The notes: a model not told the origin generated them from the letters alone. Counted from the stretch's first letter, positions 24,797 through 34,990 are shown. The stretch: DNA of 64,000 bases from Acidimangrovimonas sediminis (GCF_002871005.1 NZ_PHSN01000001.1:1-64000); one strand, 5' to 3'. Numbers and translations: made by a program.

Positions 24797-26536
24797 TCAG
24801 CCCCCGCGCAACCGCGCGGTGGCCTCCGGATCGGGCAGCGGCGGCGTGCCGGCAAGGGCGACGCCGAACAGGTCGCGCGCCTGTTCGGTGGTGTAACGCC
24901 CAAGCCGCACGTCCTCGGCCACCGCCATCGGGTCGCGGGTCATCGGGTCGCCATAGCCGCCGCCGCCCGGGGTGCGCACGTGCACCCGGTCACCTGGCGC
25001 CAGCGCTATGTCCTGCTCCTTCGACAGGTGGCCCGGGGTATAGGCCTCTTCGCCGCGCCACACTGTCACCGCGTTCGGCGCCCCGTCGCCGCCGCCCAGT
25101 GCGCCCTGTGGCCCGAACCGCCCGTGGTCCATCACGAAACTCGCCCGGGCCGCGCCGCGCCGCAGTTCCAGCAGGTAGTCGAGGCCGAAGCCCCCCCGGT
25201 GCCGCCCCGCGCCGCCCGACCCCTCGTGCAGCGCGTAATGGTGGTAAAGAACGGGAAACTGCTGCTCCATGATCTCTACCGGTGGCGCCTTCGAGATGCC
25301 GATGGTCGAACAGCCGTTCGCCAGCCCGTCGTGATCGGCATTGCCGCCGTAGCCGCCGCCCGACAGCTGGTACATGACGAAATCGCGCCCCCGGGCCGGG
25401 TCGTGGCCGCCAAGCGCGAAATTCCCCGACGTGCCCGCGGGCGACGCGGTCACACGGTCCGGCAGGGCCTCGACCAGTGCGGCAAAGACCGCCTCGGCGA
25501 TGCGCTGGCTGACCTCGGCCGCGCAGCCCGAGACCGGGCGGGGGTAGTGGGCGTCGAGAAACGTGCCCTCGATTCCCTTGACGACCAGCGGCTCGAAGGC
25601 ACCGGCGCTGATCGGCACCTCGGGGAAGATGTGACGCATCGCAAGGTAGACCGAGGACAGCGTCGTCGCCCGGACCGAGTTCATCGGCCCCGCGCAGGGC
25701 GCCGAGGAGCCGGTGAAGTCGAACACCAGATCCTCGTCCTGCCGGGTGACGGCAAGGCGGATCTCCAGCGGTTCGTTCACCACGCCGTCGCTGTCGATCC
25801 ACGCCACGGCAGTGTGCCGCCCCTCGGGCACACCGGCCACGAAGGCGCGCATCTGGGTCGCCGCGCGGGTGCGCAGTTCCGCGATCGCCTCGGTCACCGT
25901 GGCGTCGCCGTAGCGGTCCAGCAGTTCCGTCAGCCGCGCCTCGCCGACCATCAGCGCCGCGGCCTGCGCCTTGACGTCGCCGATGCGCTGGTCGGCCACC
26001 CGGATGTTGGAACAGATGATGGCGTAGATCTCGGGGTCGAGCCCCCCCTCCTTGAACAGCCGCACCGGCGGCAGGCGCAGGCCCTCTTGCTCCACCGAGG
26101 TGGCAGAGGCGGAAAAGCCGCCGGGCACCGCGCCGCCGGTATCGGGCCAGTGCCCGGTGTTCGACAGCCAGCAGAAGATCTTTCCCTCCCGGTAGAAGGG
26201 TCGGGCAAAGCGCACATCCATCAGATGGGTGCCGCCGAGGTAGGGATCGTTGACGATGTAGATGTCGCCCGGTTTCGGTGCCGCCGCGCGCCCCTCGGCG
26301 ATCATCGCGATAAGCGTGGCGGTGGAGGCCTGCATCGTGCCCACGAAGACCGGCAGCCCCCCGGCGCCCTGGGCGATGAGCGCGCCGTCCTCTGCGGCAT
26401 AGATCCCGTCCGAACGGTCATTGGCCTCGGCGATCACCGGCGAGAAGGCGGCACGGGAAAAGCTCAGGTCCATCTCGTCGCAGACCTGCTGCAGGCCGGC
26501 CTGGATGACCGACAGGGTGATCGGGTCGATGCTCAT
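24797..26536 (-). CDS. hyuB: Hydantoinase/oxoprolinase B-type subunit
   Basis: The 579-residue protein is a full-length HyuB family member: it begins [37 protein letters not shown] (given in two pieces: [17 protein letters not shown] and VCDEMDLSFSRAAFSP). It contains PGDIYIVNDPYLGGTHLMDV, WPDTGGAVPGGF and the C-terminal VRTPGGGGYGDP. With HyuA it forms ATP-dependent cyclic-amide hydrolases such as N-methylhydantoinase and 5-oxoprolinase, or, in some lineages, acetone-carboxylase-like enzymes. The start overlaps the hyuA stop by four bases (ATGA), so the two are translationally coupled. Substrate cannot be read from sequence. Confidence 0.9.
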   Translation of the reverse strand: MSIDPITLSVIQAGLQQVCDEMDLSFSRAAFSPVIAEANDRSDGIYAAEDGALIAQGAGGLPVFVGTMQASTATLIAMIAEGRAAAPKPGDIYIVNDPYLGGTHLMDVRFARPFYREGKIFCWLSNTGHWPDTGGAVPGGFSASATSVEQEGLRLPPVRLFKEGGLDPEIYAIICSNIRVADQRIGDVKAQAAALMVGEARLTELLDRYGDATVTEAIAELRTRAATQMRAFVAGVPEGRHTAVAWIDSDGVVNEPLEIRLAVTRQDEDLVFDFTGSSAPCAGPMNSVRATTLSSVYLAMRHIFPEVPISAGAFEPLVVKGIEGTFLDAHYPRPVSGCAAEVSQRIAEAVFAALVEALPDRVTASPAGTSGNFALGGHDPARGRDFVMYQLSGGGYGGNADHDGLANGCSTIGISKAPPVEIMEQQFPVLYHHYALHEGSGGAGRHRGGFGLDYLLELRRGAARASFVMDHGRFGPQGALGGGDGAPNAVTVWRGEEAYTPGHLSKEQDIALAPGDRVHVRTPGGGGYGDPMTRDPMAVAEDVRLGRYTTEQARDLFGVALAGTPPLPDPEATARLRGG

Positions 26537-28587
26537 TCCGCGGCCCCCACATGGATCAGGATGTTGCCCTCCTCGTCACCTTCGGCCCGGTCGCCGGGTT
26601 CGATCAGGATGGTCGTATCCATCTGCTCGATGATCGCGGGGCCGGTCAGGGTGAACCCGAGGGGCAGGTGATCGCGCCAGTAGACCGGCGTCTCGTGCCA
26701 GGCGCCCTGGAAATGCACCGGGCGGCGCGCGGTTTCCGCCTCGGCCAGCGTGGGTTTGCGCCCCGCCGGGTCGATCAGGGTCGACAGGTCGAGCTCGGCC
26801 CGCGCGCCAATGACCGAGCAATTGGCATTCACCACGGCGGCCCGGATCTCGGCCAGGTCGACGCGGAAACGGGCATGGTAGACCTCTTCGAACCGCTTTC
26901 GCAGAGCGTCGCGCGTGATCTCCGGCCCGTCGAGCGGCACGCGCAGCAGATGCGTCTGCCCCATGAACTGCATGTCGACCGAATAGATCCGGCGGATGTC
27001 GCGAACCTCGATCTTCTCGGCGGCGATCAGGGCGGCGCCTTCCTCGGCCTGCGCGGTCAGCGTGGCGCCGAGAAGGTCCATGTCGAGCGTGTCGAGCGGG
27101 GTGTTGAGCGTGGTGACGAAGTCGTGGCGCAGGTCGGCCACGACGCATCCCAGCGCATTCGTGATGCCGGGCCGTGCGGGCACCAGGACCCGCGGGATGC
27201 CCAGTTCCCGCGCCAGTGCCGCGGCATGAAGCGGCCCCGCGCCACCGAAGGCGAACAGCGCGAAATCCCGCGGATCCGCGCCGAGCGAGACCGACACCAT
27301 GCGGATCGCCCCGGCCATTCTGATGTTGGCCAGCCGGATCACCGCCTCGGCCGCCCCGACCGCCGAAAGCCCCAGCGGCGCGCCCAGATCTTCGTCGAAG
27401 ATTTGCGCCACCCGCTCCAGCGTCACGCCGCCTTCGACGGATTTCAGCTTGGCGGGGTTCAGCCGCCCCAGCAGCAGGTTGGCATCCGAGATGGTCGGCC
27501 GGGTGCCGCCGCGGCCGTAGCAGATCGGCCCTGGCGCGGCGCCCGCGCTTTCCGGTCCGACCTCCAGCAGGCCCGCGGCATTGACCCGCGCGATCGACCC
27601 GCCGCCCGCGCCCACAGTGCGCACGTCGACCATCGGCACATGGATCGGCATGGCGTATTCGATCTCGATCTCGTTCGAGACCGACGGCTCCGCCCCGCGG
27701 ATCAGCGCAACATCGGTCGAGGTGCCGCCCATGTCATAGGTGATCAGGTCCGGGATCCCGGCGCGCCGCCCGGTATAGGCCGCGGCCATCACCCCCGACG
27801 CCGGGCCTGACATCACCGTCTTCGCCGCCTCGCGCGCGACCTGCCGCGACGAGACCATCCCGCCGTTGCCGTTCATCACCAGAAGCTCGCTGCCATAGCC
27901 GCCCTTGGTCAGCTCCTCCGTAAGCCGGCGGATGTAGCGTTCCAGAAGCGGCTGGACGGAGGCATTGACGGCCGCCGTCACCCCGCGCTCGAACTCGCGG
28001 CTTTCTGACAGAAGGGCGTGGCCCAGCGTGACGTGATCGTTGGGCCAGGCCTCTGCCAGGATCTCGCCGGCCCGCATTTCATGCGCGGGGTTGGCATAGG
28101 CGTGCAGGAAATGCACGACGACCGCCTCGCAGCCCGCGTCGATCAGCCGGGCGGCCGCGGAACGAAGCGCGTCCTCGTCCAGGGGGATCACGACGCTGCC
28201 CGAGGCATCCATCCGCTCGGGCACCTCGAGGCGCAGGTCGCGGGGGATCATCGGAGTGAAGCTGCCTTTCATGCCATAGGCCTGGGGCCGGGTCCTGCGC
28301 CCCAGCTCCAGCACGTCGCGAAACCCGCGTGTCGTGATCAGGCCGGTGCGCGACAGCTTGCGTTCCAGAACCGCGTTCGTGGTCGTCGTCGTGCCGTGCA
28401 CGATCAGGTCGAGAGCAGCAAGGTCCACCTCCGCCTCGGCCAGCGCGGCCATCACCCCGAAGGCCTGGTTGTCCAGCGTCGAGGGCACCTTGGCCAGCCG
28501 CACCCGGCCGGTTGCGGGATCCAGCGCGACGAGATCGGTGAAGGTTCCGCCCACGTCGACGCCAACGATCTGTCCCCTTGCCCTCAT
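26533..28587 (-). CDS. hyuA: Hydantoinase/oxoprolinase A-type subunit
   Basis: The 684-residue ATP-binding partner of HyuB. It has the actin-like phosphate loop [15 protein letters not shown] near the N-terminus, then [15 protein letters not shown], and [14 protein letters not shown] in the middle, all hallmarks of the family. The C-terminal domain ends [10 protein letters not shown]. The start is the ATG 28587 preceded by GGAGG; the frame is open farther upstream but across the intergenic repeat region. hyuA is first in a two-gene operon transcribed away from fhs. N-methylhydantoinase or 5-oxoprolinase activity is the default family assignment, not demonstrated here. Confidence 0.9.
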   Translation of the reverse strand: MRARGQIVGVDVGGTFTDLVALDPATGRVRLAKVPSTLDNQAFGVMAALAEAEVDLAALDLIVHGTTTTTNAVLERKLSRTGLITTRGFRDVLELGRRTRPQAYGMKGSFTPMIPRDLRLEVPERMDASGSVVIPLDEDALRSAAARLIDAGCEAVVVHFLHAYANPAHEMRAGEILAEAWPNDHVTLGHALLSESREFERGVTAAVNASVQPLLERYIRRLTEELTKGGYGSELLVMNGNGGMVSSRQVAREAAKTVMSGPASGVMAAAYTGRRAGIPDLITYDMGGTSTDVALIRGAEPSVSNEIEIEYAMPIHVPMVDVRTVGAGGGSIARVNAAGLLEVGPESAGAAPGPICYGRGGTRPTISDANLLLGRLNPAKLKSVEGGVTLERVAQIFDEDLGAPLGLSAVGAAEAVIRLANIRMAGAIRMVSVSLGADPRDFALFAFGGAGPLHAAALARELGIPRVLVPARPGITNALGCVVADLRHDFVTTLNTPLDTLDMDLLGATLTAQAEEGAALIAAEKIEVRDIRRIYSVDMQFMGQTHLLRVPLDGPEITRDALRKRFEEVYHARFRVDLAEIRAAVVNANCSVIGARAELDLSTLIDPAGRKPTLAEAETARRPVHFQGAWHETPVYWRDHLPLGFTLTGPAIIEQMDTTILIEPGDRAEGDEEGNILIHVGAAE

Positions 28588-28925
28588 GCCCGCCTCCGGC
28601 TGCCGACTGTTTGTGTGCGAATGATTTCCCCGCCCCGACCGAAAGTCAACGCGCCAGGCATGACGCGGCCCGCCGTTGCCGCCTTCCGGCTGTTCCTTGG
28701 GCAAAACCGCGCCGCACCCGGTCCTCGCGCCCCTGGGGCCGCCTCTCCCTTTCCGCCCCGTCTGTCCCGCCCCTCTTTCTGCTCGCAAATATCCCGGGGG
28801 GTGCAGGGGGCAGCGCCCCCGCCGCCGACCTTTCCACTGGCGCTTTCGTTGCGCTTTCCGTCGCAATCCCCATTCACACCCGGCGCCCCGCCCGCTACCA
28901 AGGGCCCAGCGAAGGAAGGAACTCC
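28588..28925. other. 338-bp divergent gap between hyuA and fhs
   Basis: I see no gene. It must contain the hyuA promoter (minus strand) and the fhs promoter (plus strand), but no strong -35/-10 pair stands out. The only clear element is copy C of the intergenic repeat at 28773-28822. AAGGA at 28916-28920 is the fhs ribosome site. Confidence 0.6.
28773..28822 (+). repeat. Rhodobacterales intergenic element (copy C)
   Basis: The segment reads CTCTTTCTGCTCGCAAATA, TCCCGGGGGGTGC, AGGGGGCAGCGCCCCC. It matches copy B over the GC part exactly and is diverged only in the first 20 bases. It lies in the leader of fhs, with no minus-strand gene ending near it, so it cannot be acting as a terminator for a neighbouring gene. 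Confidence 0.65.
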
Positions 28926-30602
28926 ATGGCGACAAAGACCGACATCGAGATCGCCCGCGCCGCAACCAAGCTGCCGATCCAGGACATCGGCGCGCGGCTC
29001 GGAATCCCGGCGGCGGACCTGCTGCCCTACGGCCACGACAAGGCGAAGGTGGGGCAGGACTTCATCCGCGGGCTCGACGGGCGCGAGGATGGCAAGCTGA
29101 TCCTCGTCACCGCGATCAACCCGACGCCCGCGGGCGAAGGCAAGACCACCACCACCGTGGGTCTTGGCGATGCGCTGAACCGGATCGGCAAGAACGCGGC
29201 GATCTGCATCCGCGAGGCCTCTCTCGGGCCGAACTTCGGGATGAAGGGCGGCGCGGCGGGCGGCGGATATGCGCAGATCGTGCCGATGGAGGAGATGAAT
29301 CTTCACTTCACCGGGGATTTCCACGCGATCACCTCGGCCCACAACCTGCTGTCGGCGATGATCGACAACCACATCCACTGGGGCAACGAGCAGGACATAG
29401 ACACCCGCCGCGTCACCTGGCGGCGCGTGATGGACATGAACGACCGGGCGCTGCGCGACGTGGTCGTCTCGCTCGGCGGGCCGGCGAACGGCTTTCCGCG
29501 CCAGACCGGGTTCGACATCACCGTGGCCTCCGAGGTGATGGCGATCCTCTGCCTCGCTGACGACCTGGCCGATCTGCAGGCCCGTCTCGGCCGTATCGTC
29601 GTGGCCTATCGGCGCGACAAGACCCCGGTGACCTGCGCCGACATTGGGGCGGACGGGGCGATGACCGTGCTGCTGCGCGACGCGATGCAGCCGAACCTGG
29701 TGCAGACGCTGGAAAACAACCCGGCCTTCGTGCATGGCGGGCCCTTCGCCAACATCGCCCATGGCTGCAATTCGGTCATTGCCACGCGCACCGCGCTGAA
29801 GCTGGCCGATTTCGTGGTGACCGAGGCGGGCTTCGGCGCCGATCTGGGGGCCGAGAAGTTCTTTGACATCAAGTGCCGCAAGGCGGGGCTGAAGCCCGCG
29901 GCCTCGGTCGTCGTGGCGACCGTCCGCGCGATGAAGATGAACGGCGGCGTCGCCAAGGAGGACCTCGGCGCCGAGAACGTGGCGGCGGTCCGGGCGGGCT
30001 GTCCGAACCTCGGGCGCCACATCGCCAACGTGAAGGGGTTCGGCGTGCCCGTGGTGGTGGCGATCAACCATTTCGCCGGCGACACAGAGGCCGAGGTCGA
30101 CGCCGTCCGCGCCTATGTCGCGGACCAGGGCGCCGAGGCGATCCTGTGCACCCATTGGGCCGATGGCGGGGCCGGGGCCGAGGAACTGGCGCGCAAGGTG
30201 GTGGCGCTGGCCGAGGGCGGGCAGGCGAATTTCGCGCCGCTCTATCCCGACGACATGGGTCTGATGGACAAGATCGAGACGGTCGCGAAGCGGATCTATC
30301 ACGCGGGCGAGGTCACGGCCGATCCGGCGGTGCGGGCGCAGCTCGCCGCCTGGGAAGAGGCGGGCTATGGCGACCTGCCGGTGTGCATGGCCAAGACGCA
30401 ATACAGCTTTTCCACCGACCCGGCCCTGCGCGGCGCGCCCGAAGGACATGTGGTGCCGGTGCGCGAGGTGCGGCTGTCGGCGGGTGCAGGCTTCGTCGTG
30501 GCGATCTGCGGCGAGATCATGACGATGCCGGGCCTGCCGCGGCATCCGGCGGCGGAAACCATCCGGCTGGATGCCGGGGGCAATGTGGAAGGGCTCTTCT
30601 GA
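28926..30602 (+). CDS. fhs: Formate-tetrahydrofolate ligase
   Basis: The enzyme makes 10-formyl-tetrahydrofolate from formate, ATP and THF. The 558-residue protein is full length. It has the P-loop-like [12 protein letters not shown] at residues 66-77, then GLGDAL. It also has [40 protein letters not shown], and the C-terminal [16 protein letters not shown]. It begins [20 protein letters not shown] after an AAGGA site. folD follows 44 bases downstream, so the pair interconverts formate and methylene-THF and feeds C1 units to biosynthesis or oxidises them. Confidence 0.96.
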   Translation: MATKTDIEIARAATKLPIQDIGARLGIPAADLLPYGHDKAKVGQDFIRGLDGREDGKLILVTAINPTPAGEGKTTTTVGLGDALNRIGKNAAICIREASLGPNFGMKGGAAGGGYAQIVPMEEMNLHFTGDFHAITSAHNLLSAMIDNHIHWGNEQDIDTRRVTWRRVMDMNDRALRDVVVSLGGPANGFPRQTGFDITVASEVMAILCLADDLADLQARLGRIVVAYRRDKTPVTCADIGADGAMTVLLRDAMQPNLVQTLENNPAFVHGGPFANIAHGCNSVIATRTALKLADFVVTEAGFGADLGAEKFFDIKCRKAGLKPAASVVVATVRAMKMNGGVAKEDLGAENVAAVRAGCPNLGRHIANVKGFGVPVVVAINHFAGDTEAEVDAVRAYVADQGAEAILCTHWADGGAGAEELARKVVALAEGGQANFAPLYPDDMGLMDKIETVAKRIYHAGEVTADPAVRAQLAAWEEAGYGDLPVCMAKTQYSFSTDPALRGAPEGHVVPVREVRLSAGAGFVVAICGEIMTMPGLPRHPAAETIRLDAGGNVEGLF

Positions 30603-30646
30603 GCCTCGGCGACGGCGCCCCCCCGGGGGCTGCAAGGGAGATGGGA

Positions 30647-31549
30647 ATGAGCGCGGACAGAATCGACGGCAAGGCGTTTGCAGCCAAGGTGCGGGGCCAG
30701 ATCGCCGCGCACGTGGCCCGGATCAAGGCGGAGGCCGGGATCACCCCGGGTCTTGCGGTGATCCTGGTGGGCGAGGATCCGGCGAGCCAGGTCTATGTCC
30801 GCAACAAGGGCGAGCAGACCCTTGAGGTCGGGATGAATTCCTACGAGCACAAGCTGCCGGCCGATACCCCGGCAGAGGTGCTTTACGCCCTGATTGACAA
30901 GCTGAACGCCGATCCGGCGGTGCACGGGATCCTGTGCCAGTTCCCGGTGCCCGCTCATCTGAGCGAGACCGAGATCGTCGCGCGGATCGACCCGGCGAAG
31001 GACGTGGACGGGCTGCACGTGGTGAACGCGGGTCTGCTGGCCAGCGGGCAGAAGGCGATGGTCTCCTGCACGCCGCTGGGGTGCCTCATGCTGCTGCGCG
31101 ACCGGCTGGGAAGCCTGTCGGGCCTGAACGCTGTCGTGGTGGGGCGGTCGAACCTTGTCGGCAAGCCGATGGCGCAGCTTCTCCTGCGCGACAGCTGCAC
31201 GGTGACGATCGCCCATTCGCGGACGAAGGACATCGCCGAAGTGGTAAAGCGCGCCGACATCGTGGTGGCGGCGGTGGGGCGGCCGCGGATGATCACCGGC
31301 GACTGGATCAAGCCGGGCGCGACGGTGATCGACGTCGGCATCAACCGGATCGACGCGCCGGAGCGCGGCGAGGGCAAGACGCGGCTGGTGGGCGATGTCG
31401 ATTACGACAGCGTGGCCGAGGTGGCCGGGGCCGTCACCCCGGTGCCCGGGGGCGTCGGGCCGATGACCATCGCCTGCCTGCTGGCCAACACCCTGACCGC
31501 CTGCTGCCGGACCCATGGGCTGGAGGAGCCCGAGGGGCTGACCGCCTGA
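30647..31549 (+). CDS. folD: Methylenetetrahydrofolate dehydrogenase/cyclohydrolase
   Basis: This bifunctional enzyme links 5,10-methylene-THF and 10-formyl-THF using NADP. The 300-residue protein has the catalytic tyrosine and lysine in [11 protein letters not shown] (Tyr50, Lys54), the folate loop [18 protein letters not shown], and the NADP-site motif [18 protein letters not shown]. The C-terminus has [16 protein letters not shown]. Two ATGs lie six bases apart; AAGGGAG is correctly spaced for the second, which I use. It is transcribed with fhs. A GCCCGC-TTG-GCGGGC stem just after the stop (31552-31566) may end the transcript. Confidence 0.96.
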   Translation: MSADRIDGKAFAAKVRGQIAAHVARIKAEAGITPGLAVILVGEDPASQVYVRNKGEQTLEVGMNSYEHKLPADTPAEVLYALIDKLNADPAVHGILCQFPVPAHLSETEIVARIDPAKDVDGLHVVNAGLLASGQKAMVSCTPLGCLMLLRDRLGSLSGLNAVVVGRSNLVGKPMAQLLLRDSCTVTIAHSRTKDIAEVVKRADIVVAAVGRPRMITGDWIKPGATVIDVGINRIDAPERGEGKTRLVGDVDYDSVAEVAGAVTPVPGGVGPMTIACLLANTLTACCRTHGLEEPEGLTA

Positions 31550-31616
31550 CCGCCCGCTTGGCGGGCTGACCGGGCAAGGCGGCCTCTTCGTGGCCCCCTG
31601 CGGGCCCTCATCGTCG

Positions 31617-32051
31617 CTACGCCGCGGGGTCGGCGTCGACGGGTACCATCGTGCCTTGCAGAAGCGCGATCAGCTTTTCGATTCCGCCGGTTTCGGCGAA
31701 GACCTCGGCACGCACCACGCTCAGGCGTCGCCCGCTTCTGATGGCCTCGCCGCGGGCGATCAGGCGGTCGCCCAACGCGGGTGACAACAGGTTGATCTTG
31801 ATCTCGGCGGTCATCACCTCCTGTCCCGGGGAAAGCAGGGTCAGCGCGGCATATCCCGCCGCGCTGTCGCCGAGGGCAAAACTCAGCCCGGCGTGACCCG
31901 CGCCGTGCTGCTGGCGGACGCCGGGAAGTATCGGCGCCGCGATCTCGCACCGTCCCGGGGCGACCGAAACCAGCTCTGCCCCGAGGGTGGTCATCATGGT
32001 CTGGCGATGGAAACTTGCCCGGATGCGGGCGTCCATTTCCGTAAATTGCAT
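31617..32051 (-). CDS. PaaI-family hotdog-fold thioesterase
   Basis: The 144-residue single-hotdog protein has the family core. QQHGAGHAGLSFALGDSAAG provides the hotdog helix with the usual HG and Asp positions, and EVMTAEIKINLLSPALGDRL is the following strand pair. Such enzymes cleave small acyl-CoA thioesters, for example phenylacetyl-CoA intermediates, as a relief valve. The N-terminus MQFTEMDARIRASFHRQTMM is normal for the group. It is convergent with folD and divergent from the LytTR regulator across 93 bases. Substrate is unknown. Confidence 0.85.
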   Translation of the reverse strand: MQFTEMDARIRASFHRQTMMTTLGAELVSVAPGRCEIAAPILPGVRQQHGAGHAGLSFALGDSAAGYAALTLLSPGQEVMTAEIKINLLSPALGDRLIARGEAIRSGRRLSVVRAEVFAETGGIEKLIALLQGTMVPVDADPAA

Positions 32052-32092
32052 AAGTGTCGCACCTCACGCACAAGCTATCACAGGATCTTGTA

Positions 32093-32107
32093 GCTTAGGT
32101 GCTAAGC
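32093..32107. promoter_or_regulatory. Palindrome in the thioesterase/LytTR divergent promoter region
   Basis: GCTTAG-GTG-CTAAGC is a perfect inverted repeat centred between the two divergent starts, about 45 bases before the LytTR ATG. A second, looser pair AAGCTA (32082-32087) and TAGCTT (32091-32096) overlaps it. It is a candidate operator, possibly for the adjacent LytTR protein itself. Confidence 0.35.
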
Positions 32108-32144
32108 AGTTAACAGACGGCATCTTTCACGCGATAGTTGCCGT

Positions 32145-32969
32145 ATGAGTATCCCGCGCCCGATGCTAGTTGATCTGGTTCGCCGCTTCATGTCCGCACG
32201 GCTGTTTGCCCTGTGGTTTCTGGCGTCCGTCGTGATGGCTGTCGGGGGGCCGTTCGGGACCTACCAGAACCTCGACTTTCTGGAGCGTCTCGGTGCATGG
32301 GCGGGCATCACCGGGCTTGCCTTCTTAGCCGGTATCACCACCGTCACGACCGTCGATCGGACCCAGGTGGCGCGGCCGCGATGGCTGCGCGGTATCCTGA
32401 TCACGCTGGTTTTCACCGGGATCTTCCTGCCGATCCTGCGCGGCGCCACGCTCTTGGCCGGGGCCGACCTGATGCCGCTTGGCCATATGGCGCTCATCGT
32501 CGCGATGGTGCCGGTCGCGGCCTGCATGATCCGCAGGTTGTGGGCCGACGGAGAGGAGGCACCCTTTGCCGCCTCTCCCGCACAGGGGCAGGGGGGCGAG
32601 ACGGGTTCCCGCGCGGCGCCTTCACCGGCGCCCGCGCCGGACCCGGAGCCGCCCCGGCCGCGCATCCTCGACCGGCTGGAGCCGGAGATGCGGGGCGAGG
32701 TCTGGCATCTGTCTGTGCGCGATCACTACGTCGATGTCCTGACCGACCGCGGCAGCGCCTCCATCCTGATGCGGTTCTCGGACGCGATGGCCGAGGTGGC
32801 CGAGGTCGAGGGGATGCAGACCCACCGGTCCCACTGGGTGGCGAAGGCGGCGGTCGGTGGCAGCCTGAAGCGCAACGGAAAGCATTTCCTGCTGTTGCCC
32901 GGCGGGCAGGAGGTGCCGGTCAGCCGCGGTTTCCGCGATGCGGCGGTCGCGGCCGGGTACCTGCGCTGA
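32145..32969 (+). CDS. Membrane-anchored LytTR-domain transcriptional regulator
   Basis: The 274-residue protein has an N-terminal membrane region with four hydrophobic segments: LFALWFLASVVMAVGGPFG, AGITGLAFLAGITTVT, GILITLVFTGIFLPILRG and LGHMALIVAMVPVAAC. These span about residues 16-128. An Ala/Pro-rich linker (about 135-172) follows, then a C-terminal LytTR DNA-binding domain, recognisable by VWHLSVRDHYVDVLTDRGSA, LMRFSDAMAEVAE, and MQTHRSHWVAKAAVG. LytTR domains bind promoters of virulence, biofilm and bacteriocin genes. The membrane-LytTR arrangement is common in Alphaproteobacteria and suggests direct sensing at the membrane. It is convergent with the Tad-locus ATPase; a regulatory link to the pilus is only inference. 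Confidence 0.85.
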   Translation: MSIPRPMLVDLVRRFMSARLFALWFLASVVMAVGGPFGTYQNLDFLERLGAWAGITGLAFLAGITTVTTVDRTQVARPRWLRGILITLVFTGIFLPILRGATLLAGADLMPLGHMALIVAMVPVAACMIRRLWADGEEAPFAASPAQGQGGETGSRAAPSPAPAPDPEPPRPRILDRLEPEMRGEVWHLSVRDHYVDVLTDRGSASILMRFSDAMAEVAEVEGMQTHRSHWVAKAAVGGSLKRNGKHFLLLPGGQEVPVSRGFRDAAVAAGYLR

Positions 32970-33042
32970 TCCGAAAGGGGTGGGCAGGCGCGGCAGGAGC
33001 GGGCAGAGGGCCGCCCCGGTCTTCTGGCCCCAGGCTTCTGGC

Positions 33043-34356
33043 CTAGTGTTCAATCGCCTCTTCTCGGACGAACATGTTCGACCAGGCGCGGTCGATCAAC
33101 TCGGGCGTCATCTGGTACGGGATCCCCTCGAACTCGCAGATCGCGATCATCTGGTCGATCAGGAAGATCGGCTGGTAGTTCGCGTAGACATTGTCGATCG
33201 TCGGGTACTTCACCTTCAGCAGATGCACGAGAGAGGCCTCGTCCAGCGGCATCTTGCGCTTGCGGGCGACCATGGCGAAGATCTTGAGGAAATCCTCCTG
33301 CCCCGGGCCGTCGATCTTGATCTTGAAGAAGATCCGCCGCAGCGCCGCCTTGTCGAAGATCTCGTTCGGGTGGAAGTTGGTCGAGAAGATCACCAGCGTG
33401 TCGAACGGCACCTCGAACTTCTCGCCCGATTGCAGGGCGAGGATGTCGCGGCTTTCCTCCAGCGGCACGATCCAGCGGTTCACCAGCTTCTGCGGCGGTT
33501 CGGCCTGACGCCCGAGGTCGTCGACGATGAACACGCCGCCGGCCGATTTCAGTTGCAGCGGCGCCTGGTAGGTGCGCGCGGTGGGGTTGTAGGTGAGGTC
33601 GAGCATGTCGAGCGACAGCTCGCCCCCCGTCACCACCGTCGGACGTTCGCAGTAGACATAGCGGTTGTCGAAGCGGTTCGAGGTGCGGCGCAGGCTGCTG
33701 GGGTCGTCGACCGCCATCTCGGCCTTGGTGTGGATGATCGGGTCGAAGACGGTGATCACCTGGCCGGAATATTCCAGCGCCCGGGGGATGTAGATCTTGT
33801 CGCCAAGCGCATCGCGGATCCCGTTCGAAATGGACGACTTGCCGTTACCCGGCGGCCCGTACATCAGGATCGACCGGCCCGAGGTCACGGCGGGCCCGAG
33901 GTTCGCCAGAAGGTCGGGCGGCAGGATCAGGTGGCCCATGGCAGAGGTCAGCTGTTCGCGGGTGATCCGGATGTTGCGGATCGACTGGCGCTTCACCTGC
34001 TCGCCGTATTCCTCGAGCGGGATCGGCATCGCGCCGTAATATTCCGACTGGCTGAGCGCGTCGAGCGCCCGCGCCTTGCCCGCGTCCGAGAGCTGGTAGC
34101 CCATCTCGTTGCCCGAGGTGGCGTGCAGCGTGCCGGTCGCCTCCAGAAGCTTCTGCCCGCGGGCAAGGTCGACCAGTTCCTGCGTGACCGTCGGCGGCAG
34201 GCAGATCACGCGGGAAATCTCGCTCACCACGTCGAGGTTCATGCGGAACATCGTCTTGAGGAGGATGTCGCGCATCATCACCATAGACAGCCCGGTGTCT
34301 GCCATGGAGCGCGGCGGTGGCGGCGCTATGACGGTCGAGGTGGGTTGCACGTTCAT
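33043..34356 (-). CDS. AAA-family ATPase at the end of the Tad locus
   Basis: This 437-residue protein has a Walker A loop GPPGNGKSS (167-175), a Walker B GGVFIVDDLGRQ (Asp279/Asp280), and a sensor-like TLVIFSTNFHPNEIFD, giving a MoxR-like AAA+ core. The N-terminal 100 residues form a helical domain (MRDILLKTMFRMNLDVVSEI) with a winged-helix feel (LVDLARGQKLLEATG). The function is unproven. It follows the Tad genes co-directionally, 132 bases after cpaA, and similar ATPases sit beside Tad loci in other Rhodobacterales as far as I know. It may remodel or regulate the pilus machine. The secretion ATPase is a different gene (cpaF). Confidence 0.8.
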   Translation of the reverse strand: MNVQPTSTVIAPPPPRSMADTGLSMVMMRDILLKTMFRMNLDVVSEISRVICLPPTVTQELVDLARGQKLLEATGTLHATSGNEMGYQLSDAGKARALDALSQSEYYGAMPIPLEEYGEQVKRQSIRNIRITREQLTSAMGHLILPPDLLANLGPAVTSGRSILMYGPPGNGKSSISNGIRDALGDKIYIPRALEYSGQVITVFDPIIHTKAEMAVDDPSSLRRTSNRFDNRYVYCERPTVVTGGELSLDMLDLTYNPTARTYQAPLQLKSAGGVFIVDDLGRQAEPPQKLVNRWIVPLEESRDILALQSGEKFEVPFDTLVIFSTNFHPNEIFDKAALRRIFFKIKIDGPGQEDFLKIFAMVARKRKMPLDEASLVHLLKVKYPTIDNVYANYQPIFLIDQMIAICEFEGIPYQMTPELIDRAWSNMFVREEAIEH

Positions 34357-34488
34357 CGGATTTGTCCTCGGGTGGCGGGCATCTCGGGCGGGGCTGACGG
34401 CGAAGGTCCGGGCGCGGGCAGCATCTTCGGCGCGGGTTCAGGAATGCTTAAATCCCCGCGGCGTCCGGTTGGTCGCCCCCCGATCTTT

Positions 34489-34986
34489 TCAGGCCCCATA
34501 ACGCACGGCAAGGGCGAGATAGAAGATCAGGATCCCGGAAAGCGCGAGTCCCATGGGAAAATCGCGCCGCTGCCAGCTTTGCCAGTCGCCGGCGGCATGG
34601 CGGAACGAGGGCACGAGGCCCAGCAGCCGGTGCGCGGCGAAAGCGCCAAGCAGGATCGCCGCGGCCAGCGCGATCACGAGGCGCAGGTCGCCCACGGTGA
34701 AGAACGGTGCCATCGCCGCCGCGAACTTGGCGTCGCCCGCGCCGATCAGGCCAGCGACGTTCAGCACGAAGCCCACGAGCAGGATCAGCGGAAGGTGTGA
34801 AAGCTGCCACAGGTACTGGTCGAGGGGCAGCACGAAGGGCCCGATCACTACGAAGGCCACCACCAGCGCCAGGACGGCGATGTTTGGGATCTTCATGAAC
34901 TTCATGTCGTTCCATGCCACCCAGATGCCGATCGGCACGGCCGGGATCAGCAGGCACAGCGCCGCGATATGGGGAAGGTGCAGCAT
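34489..34986 (-). CDS. cpaA: Prepilin peptidase of the Tad pilus
   Basis: This 165-residue A24-family aspartic protease is the minimal CpaA/TadV form. The first catalytic Asp lies in WVAWNDMKFMKIPN and the second in LIGAGDAKFAAAMAP, the GxGD motif. Four or more hydrophobic helices surround them. It would remove the leader peptides of the two Flp pilins and methylate nothing, since the methylase domain is absent. The ATG at 34986 lies four bases after the preceding lipoprotein stop; GGGAGTTGAGG upstream provides the ribosome site. Confidence 0.9.
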   Translation of the reverse strand: MLHLPHIAALCLLIPAVPIGIWVAWNDMKFMKIPNIAVLALVVAFVVIGPFVLPLDQYLWQLSHLPLILLVGFVLNVAGLIGAGDAKFAAAMAPFFTVGDLRLVIALAAAILLGAFAAHRLLGLVPSFRHAAGDWQSWQRRDFPMGLALSGILIFYLALAVRYGA

Positions 34987-34990
34987 GGCC

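Noticed and set aside
24797-28587. hyuA/hyuB as acetone or acetophenone carboxylase subunits
   Set aside because: No third small subunit lies next to them, so the hydantoinase/oxoprolinase label is the safer choice.
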